Shown piece by piece: positions 21,812 through 32,460 of a stretch of 64,000 bases of DNA. The stretch is from Cryoendolithus antarcticus (taxonomy: Eukaryota; Ascomycota; Dothideomycetes; Cladosporiales; Cladosporiaceae): the NCBI GenBank assembly GCA_002077065.1, contig NAJO01000005.1, forward strand, positions 558,001 through 622,000. Reading direction: 5' to 3'. How positions within the stretch are numbered: position 1 is the first letter of the stretch; each line of letters starts with the position of its first letter. Made by a program: the position numbers and the translations under genes. The notes under the pieces were generated by a model that was not told the DNA's origin, searched no databases, and saw only the letters and a program-made list of their open reading frames with translations.

Positions 21812-23129
21812 CTAGCAGCCGACATATATAGCTAGCGTTGCATGTCAGTAAGATATCAATCGTTGGAAACCTGGGTAGGCTGACCGTTAGCATACAGCGC
21901 GTAGCTGTCGGCATTGTTGACGGCACCACTAGTAGACAAAGAAGTCGCGGCAGCATAGCCGTAGCCGTTATCGTTCGTACCCGGGCTGTAGACAGCAGGT
22001 GCGTGAGTCTCTTCGTGCAAGATGGTAGTCGCCTGGTCCTGTGCGTGGCATTGGCCACTCAGAGCCGGAAGGTAGGAGAAAAATATCGGGCAGTAGGCGA
22101 TTATATTCAGGGACGGAACGGTGTAGGCGAGGACGTTGGATGAGCATCCGCCGTAGACCTGGTAGCAGTTTCAGTAAGATCCGGCGCTAGAGAAGAGGGC
22201 AGACTTACATCAGTACAGTATGTCTTTGTGCGGGTACTAGACGTCGAACAATCAGTAGCAACGGCACGGAGGCGTGCGGCGACCGTGTTGCGCGTCGTAG
22301 ATGAGGTGGTCTTAAAGTACTCGCTCTGGGCGACAAAGTCAGCATGCAAGTGTCTTCTTGTACAACAAGCAACGCGACTCGACGTACAAACTTGGCCGCA
22401 TTACCACTTGATGCAGCTGTGGCAGCAGCAGTAGCGAGTCTAGCGCAATTGCTCAAACCCGTGCGTACTGCCGTAAGACGCGAGCCAGTGCAGTCACTCT
22501 GGATCGTCGTCCGCTTGGCGATCATCTTGTCGACGACGAAGGGGACAGCAGCAGCTTTCGCAGCCTCGACGTTGATCGCGAGCTTGTTGCTGCTGAAAGG
22601 CAATGCCTTGCCGCTGAGTGAGGTGCTATTGAGTGGAGCGTACGGCATGGCACCGATCGCAGCGACTGAGTACTCGCCATCGGCACCGAGCTCGTAGAGT
22701 TCGGCGATCTCTACCTCTTCCTCGAGGGTTTGTCCGGCCAGCAAAGGCTTGAAGACATCGGCACTTAGCTCATGAGTAGCCATGCGCTGGAAGACTCCAT
22801 TGAACGGAGCGACAGCGGCTGGATGGTTGTCAGTGACGATGAACCCAGTGATAGTGCAGCAAGTGACAGTGTATGGAGTGACGAATGACGGGACACTGAC
22901 CAGCTGAACTGACAACCAACTTGTCAGCTGGGCTATCGCTGTCGAGGAAGGTGCCCTTGTAGAAGAGGTTGTAGTCTTCGGAGCCGGTGTTGGTCACAGC
23001 GATCTTGACTTTGGTATCGCTGACGCTGGTCAACGAAACTGCAAGTGGTGATGCACGCTTAGTGAGGTCAACCGCTGTCGCGCTTACTGTCGCAGCTACA
23101 GCTGCAAGACAAGTGATGGAGCGAAGCAT
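21812..23129 (-). CDS. Deuterolysin-type metalloprotease (M35, aspzincin)
   Basis: Five exons on the minus strand: 23129-22901, 22818-22388, 22325-22209, 22158-21885 and 21831-21812 (356 aa); all four introns are 50-82 nt GT-AG. It is a secreted neutral zinc endopeptidase made as a preproprotein. Visible: signal peptide ([17 protein letters not shown]), a KR kexin site at ~27, a prodomain (~30-180), and a mature catalytic domain starting near [12 protein letters not shown]. Aspzincin signature: HEETH (HExxH zinc site) followed by GTNDNGYGY (GTxxDxxYG, with the third ligand Asp), then [17 protein letters not shown]. The last exon codes only six residues and restores the conserved IYVGC end, which strongly supports the model. 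Expected role: extracellular nutrition or host-protein degradation. Confidence 0.92.
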
Positions 23130-25114
23130 GATGTCGAGACGGAGTGATGATGTGAGGAGTGAAGTCAGGTAATTGAGGTGAGGTAGTGTAAACCGATGGC
23201 GGTTGTGAGATGGATGGAGAAACAATTCTAAATTAATGAATGATTTGAAGCGCCAGCGACGATTGGCCCATACTTATATCTTCACGCCAACTTGTCTTCG
23301 CTACTTGAAGTCTTTACACCAAGGGACTTCGGGATGCGTTGTATCTGCTACTCTGCCAGCCCATCGCTCCGCACAGCACCTCGTCGGCGCTGACGCTGTT
23401 TCCGGCAGGTGCCAAATGACCCACATCTGCTTGACCATTAGTATCCTCGCGATGTCGTGCATGCCCGTCAAAGTAAAAGATATAGGGTCCCGACGCGAGA
23501 TGGTTTGACGTGAGGCAAGGTGAAACATCCTTGAGCTGGGCTCCTTGCACATATGCGCAGGGCAGATCTTAAAGCCTTGGCCGCCTTATCTCGCTGGAAT
23601 CTGGTGTTCACCAACGACTATTTGCCGTGGTGCGCGCCGTCACATTGATGAGATGCATGTCGCTTAGCCACTTGCGTTCAATCCCGAGGTGGAGTTCATG
23701 CAAGTGTTGTCGGATCTGCTGATGCGCAAGCCGGAGTATGTGCCCACAGTAGTCATGGTATGGCCGCGTGCTCTAGCAGCCATCGCTCCTTCGTGGAGGC
23801 CCGCATAGCCAGAATGTCGTATATCGCTAGTTGTGAGGGGGATGTTGCGATTCTGTGTAGGTAGGACTGCGCTCAAACGCTGTGATAATCCGACACAATC
23901 AACATTGGCGGGGTGATTGATCGACCGGAACGGTCCTTGCAGAAAGGTAGAGAGAAAGCGGAAAGGAACTCTACGGGGTAGATGTCTCACATGCAAGTCA
24001 TAGCTTAATTCTCCGATACTCTAATTCATCACACCTGCGTCTGTCGAAGTTGTCGCCACGGCGAGCATAACCGACGGTCCCACTCAACGAGAAGTAATAT
24101 TCGCCTCCTTAGGAAGCTTCGTCAGGTGAGATCCTTCGTGACGGTGTCGTTGTGACGACAGCAAGTCGTAATCGCAGCTGGAGCCAGGTGTGATTCGCAT
24201 GGACATGCAGAATCAGCAAGCGGGGAGTGCCATAGCGCAGCAGGAGCCAAATCTGCATTAGTTCGGCGAGACCTCATCGTCGTCCGTGAGGCCGACAGCA
24301 TACAAGTCTACGCGTATCGATGTCTGCCTCTGACGATCGTGGTCCCATCAAGTGTTCGCTTGTCGCCGCCGCTGCAAGCACATCGGAGGATGCTCGGATA
24401 AGGCAGGTAGTCAACTACTATCCTACTGATGCCAAGGTCATGATAGCGCTGTGCCCCGTCTTGAGTGGACGATAGCGTAGCTTAGACGTTTGAGGTCATT
24501 CAAGCCAAGAGTACCAAGAGGTGATGGAAGGAAGGTGAAGTGACGACAAGAAGGCACAAGGCTCGGAACGGGCTCGGAGCCCGTGCGCCACCCCTCCTTC
24601 TCATGCGGTACTTCGACAGCAGTGCCATGCCCAACGGAGCATCACTGAAGGATGTCCTGAGTGATGCCACCCTGCAGTGCCCAGTGCCACGCACAAAGAT
24701 GTCACTGCTCGGCAGTCGAGCACTGAACACTCGCAGCGAAAGGATTGAGACGGTGTTTCAATCATCTTGAAGAGCACTCAAGACGAGACGACTGCCGCAC
24801 AAGAGCTCAAACAGATGCGAGCGGATGTTTGGCCTGTCCGTGAAACCACATCCCGCGCAATAAAGTGCCTCTGACTACCGGGCAAAATAGTCAGGCCAGT
24901 CGGACCGAAGACCTCGTTTGGGCGTGTGTGAAACACCAGCCGGGGATCGCCAGTGACCACTCCGCTTGACAGACCTGTCGGTCACTACAGGGACGTGGCT
25001 CGGGTAGTTGAAATCGAAGGGTAACATCAGTCTGTACGGTAGAGCGGATCGGTTCCATGATCTCTGTTCCCTTTCTATGTTGCCACTGTGAGGTTCAACC
25101 ACACTACACCTCCC
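23130..25114. other. Long intergenic stretch (~2 kb)
   Basis: Lies between the divergent deuterolysin gene and the M35-prodomain-like gene. Frames are short (under 110 codons), mutually antisense and without recognisable domains. No RIP signature, no obvious repeats or RNA genes seen. Confidence 0.5.
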
Positions 25115-25696
25115 ATGGCAATACGCCCAGCTTTCCTCGCAGTCACAGGTGTCCTTTCTATTGCAGTAACGCTCTACACCATAGCCTGGCTCCCATCTCT
25201 GGTCGGCATCAAGATGAACGATCCACCCTCGACCATTCCCCTAGAAGTCACACTCGTACCCGGGTCCACGCCCTCGACCCTCGGGGTCCGGATACACAAC
25301 ACCGACCTGGAGCGAACAATCTCATTCCTCACATGGGACACGCCCCTTGATCCCTCAGCCATCAACACCGGCGTCCTGGATCTGACCAACGCAGAAACCG
25401 GTGAAACCATCCTGGGTCCAGACATGAAGATTAATCGCCTCCTCCCGCCACCACGAGAGGACCTCGTTGAGCTTGCACCCGGAGCGTCGACAGGCAGAGA
25501 CCTAGCTCTCAAGTCGCCTTGGATTCCCACAGATGGCACGCGATGTACTGTACGCATGCAAGGTACTTGGAGAGCCGTGTGGGCCAAGCCTGCGGTACAG
25601 GTTACGGACGTGGAACTCGGCTCCGTTATTGGCGATCAGAGGGCGACTGCTTTCGACACCAGAAGCATTGAAATGTCGATAGATGGGTCGGACTAA
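25115..25696 (+). CDS. Small membrane-anchored protein resembling a deuterolysin prodomain
   Basis: Single exon, 193 aa, ATG at 25115 (an in-frame GTG at 25088 is not a likely start). Residues ~8-30 are hydrophobic (AVTGVLSIAVTLYTIAWL), a signal anchor or uncleaved signal peptide. The rest reads like a secreted beta-sandwich: LGVRIHNTDLERTISFLTWD, then GVLDLTNAETGE, a polyproline turn (RLLPPPRED) and TWRAVW near the end. Pattern and order parallel the prodomain of M35 proteases (the one at 21812-23129 has [20 protein letters not shown] in the equivalent place), but there is no HExxH and no catalytic domain. I recall similar unnamed proteins in Dothideomycetes. Function unknown; binding a protease is only a hypothesis. 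Confidence 0.7.
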   Translation: MAIRPAFLAVTGVLSIAVTLYTIAWLPSLVGIKMNDPPSTIPLEVTLVPGSTPSTLGVRIHNTDLERTISFLTWDTPLDPSAINTGVLDLTNAETGETILGPDMKINRLLPPPREDLVELAPGASTGRDLALKSPWIPTDGTRCTVRMQGTWRAVWAKPAVQVTDVELGSVIGDQRATAFDTRSIEMSIDGSD

Positions 25697-25887
25697 TTAG
25701 GGTGTCTTGACGAGTCTAGATCGAATTGCTAGCCTAGAAGACTTCCCTTCCGTCAGACCAACACGCGTAGCGGAGCGCTAGATGCTTTCGCGAATGCGTC
25801 GGTGAACGACATGTATTCCAACGACACGATATGATGCACCATGTGCCACCGCTGCTGTGCCTTACATGACTTTACGAGGATTCCAGG

Positions 25888-27919
25888 CTACGCTACAAGT
25901 GCAATGGACGCGTTCGCATTGAGCATATCAACCACGGCCACATTTGCGTCTACTTCAGTCAGTCGGGGAGGACTGTCAGTAGCGCCTATCATATTGCGCG
26001 GATCGTAATGATCCCACGGTCGGCGAAGGACACTCAGATCGATTCGTCGTGTATTGTTACTGATCCCAAGGTCAGTATATCGAATCGTCCTTAACGAGAC
26101 GGTAGGATAATGGCGCCTTACCATTCGATCGTGCGCTTCGTTTCCACCCATTCACCATCCATACCATTAGGTCGCGTACGAAAGTGCCCATTGATGCAAG
26201 TGGTTCTGTTGTGCGGTGCGACATTACCCAATGCATCAAATGCAGTGCCCAAGACCCGTCGCCACTCGGGTATATCGCTACATAGCGGCGTTTTGATGTT
26301 GATGCCCTCTTCCTCGTACGCGACAACACTTTCAGCCAGCCCACTAAGCGCCTCAACGTGCCAGATGCCATCTCTCGAGGGCAGCTTCTTCATCGCGGCA
26401 AGTGCGGCATGTCGAAGCCGAGAATCACGGCAGCAGACGACCGTAAAGTACAGCGGGTATAGTAGACCATCATCCAAAGAAGCAGCGAACAGTCGGCGAT
26501 CAGTAGGCTCCGAGTCTAGGACGTATTTGCAGATCACGTAGATCTCTTCGAAAACTTCGAGGTATCGATCAAACACAGTTGACTCAGAATACAAGGCGGC
26601 TGCACTTAGAATGCCATCGACTTTAGCGCGAGCGCGAAGCATGCTGAGGCCGTTCTGCTCGCGAATCGTCAGTCGTAATGCCGGACGCTGTGTGAACTCC
26701 AGGATCAGGCGATCGATGTCTATGAACCGCTGCTGAAGCTGCTGAGCGGCTGCATAAGCTTCGATGGGGACATCGCCCGGATCTCGAAACTTGTATGCAT
26801 CTGAAGTACCCCGCATGAAGTGAAATAAGCGGCTCAGCCAAGTGCTGCAGTAGTTCCGCGCGTGTGCCAGACTTGTGAAGGCTGTGGGCAGCTCGTTGTC
26901 GAGGGCTGCGGCATATGCTGACATGCCGGGAATCCTTTAACCTTTAGTGTTAGCCTGGGCGCAAAGACATAGTTCATGAGGGCTAATAAGACTCAGTGAT
27001 GCAGATGTAGTCGCTCTTATGGTGGGCTTGATCAAGGGTTGTCAACAAACTGAGATCTTACCTGGTGTCAATGTATTGGCTCCCCTGTAGGTCCACCCGC
27101 ATCAATGCCCGTATGATGTCTTCGTCCAGCGGCTCTGGCTTCGAGTTACGATCAAGAATTAGGATGGCGTGCTCAATGTGGACGAGTGCCGGAGCGAAAC
27201 GCTCCGACAATGCCTCGAAGTGCACGCATAGCAGCGAGCACAGCAGTACAACGTTGAGAGGCGGCGTTGGCTGACCAAGTAGAATTCGAAGCCCGTTCAA
27301 AGCTTTGGAGTATTGCTGAGTAGGGAAGGTGGTTTGCATGCGTCCGGAATCCACCCCATCTGACTTTGCTGCTTGTCGGATTGTAGTCTCTTCGTGGAGG
27401 CTCGAGAGAGCACTCAATGCGAATCGCACGGCCTGGTGGTCTTGGAAGGCTTGCAGGACGACTTTCTCCCAGACAGGATCCTTGAACGAGCCAGATATGC
27501 ACGGCGCTGTTCGAAGCCGGAAGTACTCGAATGATCTCTTCTCTAGTGTAGTGGTCGAGCCACTGAGCGAGAGCGATGGCTGAATGCTCAAGCTATCCTT
27601 GGCGCAGAGCGACTGTTGAGGTGGTGCGTAGCCATCGCACCTTCGTCCAGTTGCAGTACACCGCTTGCAGAATGGCTTGCATTCATCGCACTTGATTCTT
27701 CGGATCCTGAATTATGTCAGCCTTCGGTTCCGGGCAGCTTGCACCAGGGCGACGCCAGTGGACCGTTACTCACTTGCACTATGGCGGACTTCATTAGCTG
27801 AGGTCATTGCTGCATTGCTGCCGCATGGATGAACATACTGTCAGACATCCACTCTTCGTCTTAGGTGCGAACCGGCGCACTCCTGTACGGGCGACTGCAC
27901 TATTCTCCACTGCCATCAT
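25888..27919 (-). CDS. Zn2Cys6 fungal transcription factor with a 5-nt microexon
   Basis: Exons 27919-27839, 27778-27774, 27706-27062, 26934-26122 and 26059-25888 (571 aa). The DNA-binding domain is assembled from three exons: exon 1 ends KSGCLT, the 5-nt exon TGCAA supplies Cys and the first two bases of Lys, and exon 3 continues IRRIKCDECKPFCKRC. Only this join gives the canonical spacing Cx2Cx6C-x6-Cx2Cx6C. Introns on either side of the microexon are 60 and 67 nt with branch-like GCTAAT and GCTGAC. The later exons encode a helical fungal-specific regulatory region (FEYFRLRTAPCISGSF, HQAVRFALSALSSLHE), as in many fungal regulators of this class. It is a nuclear regulator; target genes are unknown. 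The two introns at 27061-26935 and 26121-26060 also have plausible branch sites; the N-terminal start could lie further upstream. Confidence 0.85.
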
Positions 27920-28601
27920 ACCAGCTGCACCATGTATCTGGGCCCATCTCACGACAAATGTGGGTTGTCACTTGAACGAGCATTGCAGGAACGAGCGATT
28001 GTCTCGAAAAACGTTCACGTATGGGTATGATATCTCACATTCTTCGAGCTTATTCGAGTGCCTGGAGCGTGACGAACTTCGGAAGACAGAACATCCGTGC
28101 CCTAAACGAGCGAGCAAATGAGAGCAGAGCTTACATGACTCGCCACAATTGACTGACTTTGCTGTCAGAGAGGGTGTCTACTACCGCTGCCTCTCGATGG
28201 CCGCAAGGATGGCAAGGCAGTGCTTCTATCAATTTGCCCGTGGCAGTGCAACCGCCACCTACAATGGTAGTGGGACGCAATGATCGATCTGACTCTGATC
28301 AATCGGTTGCAGGCTACCTTGTCTCTCGATGAGGTACCGCCCGGAAGCTCTCCGTGACAGGCGCACATCGCAAACGCTCGAGCCCGTTCCATGTTCTCGA
28401 GAGAAGTGGCATCAACATCACGAATCCAGAACGACATTGGAAGCCATCAAGTACTTCTCCCGTGCGTTCCAGAGAAAATGACCGCGAGCAGCAATGCGTG
28501 AAGTCGCCGACGGCTCTGTCTACGAGAACCGTGAGATCGTGGCATTCATTGCGCTGTCACTGCTTTTGGACTGAACTATGTCACTATGGCTCTTGGCCGA
28601 T
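27920..28601. other. Intergenic, 682 bp
   Basis: Upstream of the Zn2Cys6 gene and downstream of the GH17 gene. Only short frames (a 90-codon minus frame at 28437-28165 is the longest) with no recognisable features. Confidence 0.45.
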
Positions 28602-29588
28602 CTAGTTGCATTTCAGGGACAGCCCCGGCTTGAGAGACCTGTCAGCATTCATGGCGCCCCAGTGCGTCTCGTCTGCAGCGATGCCATTGTCGCCAACCGA
28701 TGCTGGCCTGCAGCAATGTTAGCAATGATTGAGATGTTCTGGCGCGGTACAATGGAGCACTTACTTCCACGGCTCATCAAACGCCTCGAAGTAGAACACA
28801 TTGACACCCCAGTCTAGCATGCTGCACACCGCTTTTTGCCAATACGTCTCCGCGTTGGCATTCCCGGCCTTCGCAGCCGAGTAATCACTACCTCCATCAG
28901 TCGGCCAGCCAGTTTCGCCAACCCAGAATTCGAAGTCGTCCAGCGACCCACGAAGTCCTTGGATATGGCCGAGCGCCTGTTGCGCATCGTCAAAAAACGT
29001 ATATTGCGCTCCGTCTCCTGCATTTTGACCCTGCCAGAAGGCAAAAGCGTTGGCCAAGAGGAACGTTACGCCGCCATTTATAATGGGATCCGCCGTTCCG
29101 TCGGCAAATTTGTTCCAGCTATCCGCTGTGCCGACCTTGACCCCAGGCAGCGCAGACTTGATGTCGTTGATCTTCGACAACAGCGCGTCGGCGGTCAAAC
29201 TCTTTCTGTACAACGCTTCCGATCCAACTGTGACACCGTACACCTGGTCTTTGTACTGCGGCACATACGTCGTGAGAGCGCTCTTATCCGCGTTGAAGCT
29301 ATCATCCACATCTGGCCAGACTCCAAGAATGACTTGGAAGCCCTTGCTCTTCGCTGCCGGGAGGATCTGCTGCGCGCAGTTGCAGTCACTTGCTGCGTAG
29401 CCGCGGACAAGCTTGCTTCCGGTTTGTGAGGAGATCGCATCGAAGTCGGCTTCGTAGTCGGCCTGGTACTTGCAGGTGCCATCCGGCTTCTTCGTACCCA
29501 GGGCCCAGCCTAGCTGCCCCTTGACGGCATCAGCTGTAACGGTGAGAGGTGCGGCAGCTAGGGCTAGGAGAGTGATCGCGGCCCGCAT
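28602..29588 (-). CDS. BGL2: GH17 glucan 1,3-beta-glucosidase/glucanosyltransferase (Bgl2-like)
   Basis: Exons 29588-28765 and 28707-28602, with an intron of 57 nt (GTAAGT..CAG, branch GCTAAC); 309 aa. Bgl2-type proteins are abundant secreted cell-wall enzymes that cut and re-form beta-1,3-glucan chains. Visible: signal peptide (MRAAITLLALAAAPLTVTA), GH17 barrel with acid/base Glu in YGVTVGSEALYR and nucleophile Glu in FWVGETGWPTDGG, and the conserved end FEAFDEPWK followed by the second exon's ADETHWGAMNADRSLK, the usual Bgl2 finish. Several Cys pairs. There is no GPI-attachment tail, so it is probably a soluble wall protein. Length matches the family. The intron placement in the codon for Lys after DEPW restores a continuous consensus. 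Confidence 0.92.
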
Positions 29589-29945
29589 AGTGTAAATGAT
29601 GTTTCCTCAAGGCTAGTGATTAATTGTATGATAATTAAGATTGTGTCAATTTCGTAGCAACGTGAGGTTAATCCAAATGAGAGTGGTGTAGGTGAAGAAA
29701 GGAGTGTAAGCAACGCTATCTCATGTGGTGTTTCAGGAGGAATGAAGGTGTTTGGGAGTCGCGCCACGTGCGGAAGCAGGTACGCGCTGACCCCTGCCAA
29801 GAATCACATCTTGTGTTTCATATACTGGCCAATGCACATAGTGCTTGCACGAGTATCGTCAAACGACAGAACACCATCTGCCGAGCCCATGAGAGACATT
29901 GTACACCAGGTCTCGATTGCTTGCCTTGGCAGCCCAGCCTCGTGT
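29589..29945. other. Intergenic, 357 bp
   Basis: Promoter side of the GH17 gene and downstream end of the small membrane-protein array. AT-rich just upstream of the GH17 ATG. No gene seen. Confidence 0.4.
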
Positions 29946-30414
29946 TCAGCCCACTGTCCGACCAACTACTGCGCTGAATAGCCTAGTCATCCATGGCCAC
30001 TCCCCGAACAGCTTCGTCCAAGCCCAGATGAAGATTATCCAAGCCAGGATAGCCCTGTTGCCATTGATGCCGACTACAAGACATGATCAGCAACTATCGG
30101 TATTTCCTGCGCCTTAAGATGACAAGCCAACCACCAGTCATCTCAGCTGCAGTGCCGGTCGAGAATCCACAACCAACTGTGACAAACAAGCTCTGAGAGG
30201 CGAAGTTGATGAGCATGCCCATACCGAAGATCCGTGAGGCACGATCACAGTTGCTGCCATCGAGAGGCTATAATTTGTCGTAGATGTCTCGCGCAAAGTC
30301 GACGCCAACGAACCACATGTATGTAGAGAAAGCTGTGAGTGCGCCGCCGGTATGCCAGGACAAGTTCGCAAGCACATCCTCCTTGAAACCGACAATGGCT
30401 GAAGACGTGAGCAT
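29946..30414 (-). pseudogene. Small three-span membrane protein, family member 3 (nonsense codon)
   Basis: Exons 30414-30135 and 30073-29946, intron of 61 nt (GTGGTT..TAG). Exon 1 has exactly the same length as in member 2 (280 nt), and exon 2 reads VGINGNRAILAWIIFIWAWTK, parallel to member 2. Codon 49 (30270-30268) is TAG, in the loop after RDIYDKL; alignment with member 2 shows no length change there, so it is a simple substitution. The rest of the frame is intact (MLINFASQSLFVTVGCGF). Either a young pseudogene, a strain polymorphism, or a readthrough/assembly error. Codon-level conservation downstream of the stop argues that the loss is recent. Confidence 0.65.
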
Positions 30415-30603
30415 ATTGGGAGTGACGAGAGGGTGCAGTCGTACGCCAGAAGGACTATGCAGGGCGGTTTTGTGATTGATCTCCATCGAAGAACTTCGCC
30501 AAGCACAGCAGCGCCGCATGCACGCAGATGTGATGAACGCCTAAGCGCGCGTCTAGCCATGCGTTGGGTAGCCCTGACGTATGGCCGGAGGCGCACATCT
30601 CTG

Positions 30604-31073
30604 CTATGCTCCGTCCATCACTCCTCGCAGCATGGCACTATACATTCGACTCAGCCAGGGCGAGTCTGCAAACACCTTTGACCAGACCCACACCACAATC
30701 AGCGCACCGATGATTGCCCTGTTACCATCGGTAGATACTATCATGCCTTGTCAGAGCTCTGTGTTGCTGCAGATCAGAGGACAATACTCGTACCAGGACT
30801 CCTCTCGTCGACGGTGCCAACAGCAAAGCCGCAGCCCAGCGTCACAAACAAGCATTGCAGGACGAAATTGATCAGCTGCCCATATCCAGCGTTCTTTGCC
30901 GCTGGGTCGTTTTCCCGACCGAGGCCTCCATGTAAGGTGATGTAGATCTTCTTCATAAAGCCCGAACCGATCGGCCCCATGAACCAGAGGAACCCCACGA
31001 AGCATCCTTGCCATGACCACGTCAAATCAGACCAGGTGAGATCTGCGAGGTTGTGCTCCTTCAGGGAGAGCAT
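30604..31073 (-). CDS. Small three-span membrane protein, family member 2
   Basis: Exons 31073-30794 and 30737-30604, intron of 56 nt (GTACGA..TAG) after phase 1; 137 aa. Hydrophobic segments at ~25-45 (SWQGCFVGFLWFMGPIGSGF), ~70-93 (LINFVLQCLFVTLGCGFAVG) and ~105-122 (RAIIGALIVVWVWSK). A repeated acidic/aromatic motif precedes the first (DLTWSDLTWSW), and the end is PWLSRMYSAML. I do not recognise the family. It lies between two paralogues on the same strand, with 190-244 bp spacers; the shared motifs and intron position show tandem duplication. The hydrophobic profile suggests a small integral membrane protein; no function can be assigned. Confidence 0.65.
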
Positions 31074-31316
31074 CGCTGGTGAGATGTTGTAGGTGGTTCG
31101 CAGAGCTGAAGGTCGTGAAGAAGAGGCGAATTGTGCAGGATCACAACGGCCTGGAAGTCGAGTTGTTGGCCAAGCCCCGCAACGCCACCAACATGAACAC
31201 CTGTTTCACATCCATGCCTCTGATAGGCGCTTGGCGTGAGGGACTTGTCGGACTGTCCAAAGCCTCGCGGATTCGATGGTCTGCAGACATCGGAATCTCA
31301 TACCTCAAGGAGCATC

Positions 31317-31753
31317 TCAACACGCGAGCTTCTCTCGGCTCACTCTGAGTAACTCTACAGTGATAGTCAACCATAGCTTGAGAGACACTAGGGCGACAGC
31401 AATGCCTACTCTACGATCAAGGGTGACTAGGAAGCACGGTCAACAACGCCACCCTCTGTGAACGGGGTAGAAATGGAGTTCATACCGGCGAACCTGTCCA
31501 TCACAGTGCCCACGGCAAAAGCCATCATCACAATCCCAATTACCAGCGCCAGTAAGAAGTTGGCGAGTAGCGCGTAATCCCAACCCGACACAGCCGACTG
31601 ATCACTAGTTGCAAGGCTTGCCACGAGCGTGCAGTACGACTTCTGGAAGCTTTCACTTCGAGTGCGCCACATATTCCAGGTGAGGCCAGCAAATGCACCG
31701 CGCCAGGACCATTTGAGGTCAGACCAGGTGAGTTCCTTTGCGCTTTCGGCCAT
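31317..31753 (-). CDS. Small three-span membrane protein, family member 1
   Basis: Exons 31753-31486 and 31426-31317, intron of 59 nt (GTATGA..TAG) at the same place and phase as in members 2 and 3; 125 aa. It starts MAESAKELTWSDLKWSWRGA, sharing the LTWSDLxWSW motif with member 2. Further matches: YALLANFLLALVIGIVMMAF-AVGT against member 2's LINFVLQ...GFAVGT. Exon 2 is more divergent (VGIAVALVSLKLWLTITVEL) but still encodes a membrane span. Family unknown. If the intron is not removed, the frame ends 20 codons after the donor, so the splice is supported mainly by the paralogue comparison. Confidence 0.6.
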
Positions 31754-32460
31754 GGTAGTATGCTATCGGCGATTGAATCTTTGATGAATAGTATGCTCGA
31801 AGGAGTCTCGGAAGGCTGAAAGTATGGAAGCCCAAGCATCTGCCAAATGTGCAGCTAATAAACAAGGCACAGCCCCGCTATTTGTGCCTCGAGGTGAAAT
31901 CTGCCCGAATAGCTTGTTATATTGACCAAGCATACACACGTGCGGCTGATAGTGCGCTCTCGCAGCAGATCGTGCATTCAGCCTGTGTCGAGGTCAAAAA
32001 GCTGGCGTACGAACTAGCCGTTCGCTTCCGTACCGTGTTGAGAGTCACCACGAACTGCATGCTGTACCCGGCAGATATCCCACAGCTTTCCTCTTCAGAG
32101 ATCACGAACAGCCTTGTGCTACTATCATGCACACCGCGAGTGCCGACCAGTGCCTGCTCAGCCGACGAGAGAGCATTTGACAGACGAGGACTTGCGCGGA
32201 GGAACTTGTGATTCTCGCCATGAACCCCATCGACTCTTGGCTGTTGCAGTAGAGTGTAGATGTGCATTAGCATCTACAACTTGCCATGGAGAGTATCTTC
32301 GACCTTTCGCGAGAGTGAAGACAGTCGCATTGACGAACAGACTGTAGCGAAAGTAAGTACCATTTGGAATGGGCCGAAGCAGGCACGCTCATTCGTAAGC
32401 CTGTGGTTTCGATTTGCGTCTATGCGATGTACAAGTCTATGTCATATTAGTACAGTCGAC
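31754..32460. other. Intergenic, 707 bp
   Basis: Upstream of the membrane-protein array and downstream of the SAM-carrier gene. A plus-strand frame (31849-32211) and an antisense one overlap each other and have no recognisable content. Nothing annotated. Confidence 0.45.

Noticed and set aside
30774..30793. Unspliced 3' extension of member 2 of the small membrane-protein family
   Set aside because: The frame stops soon after a good donor, and the spliced second exon is conserved in member 3.
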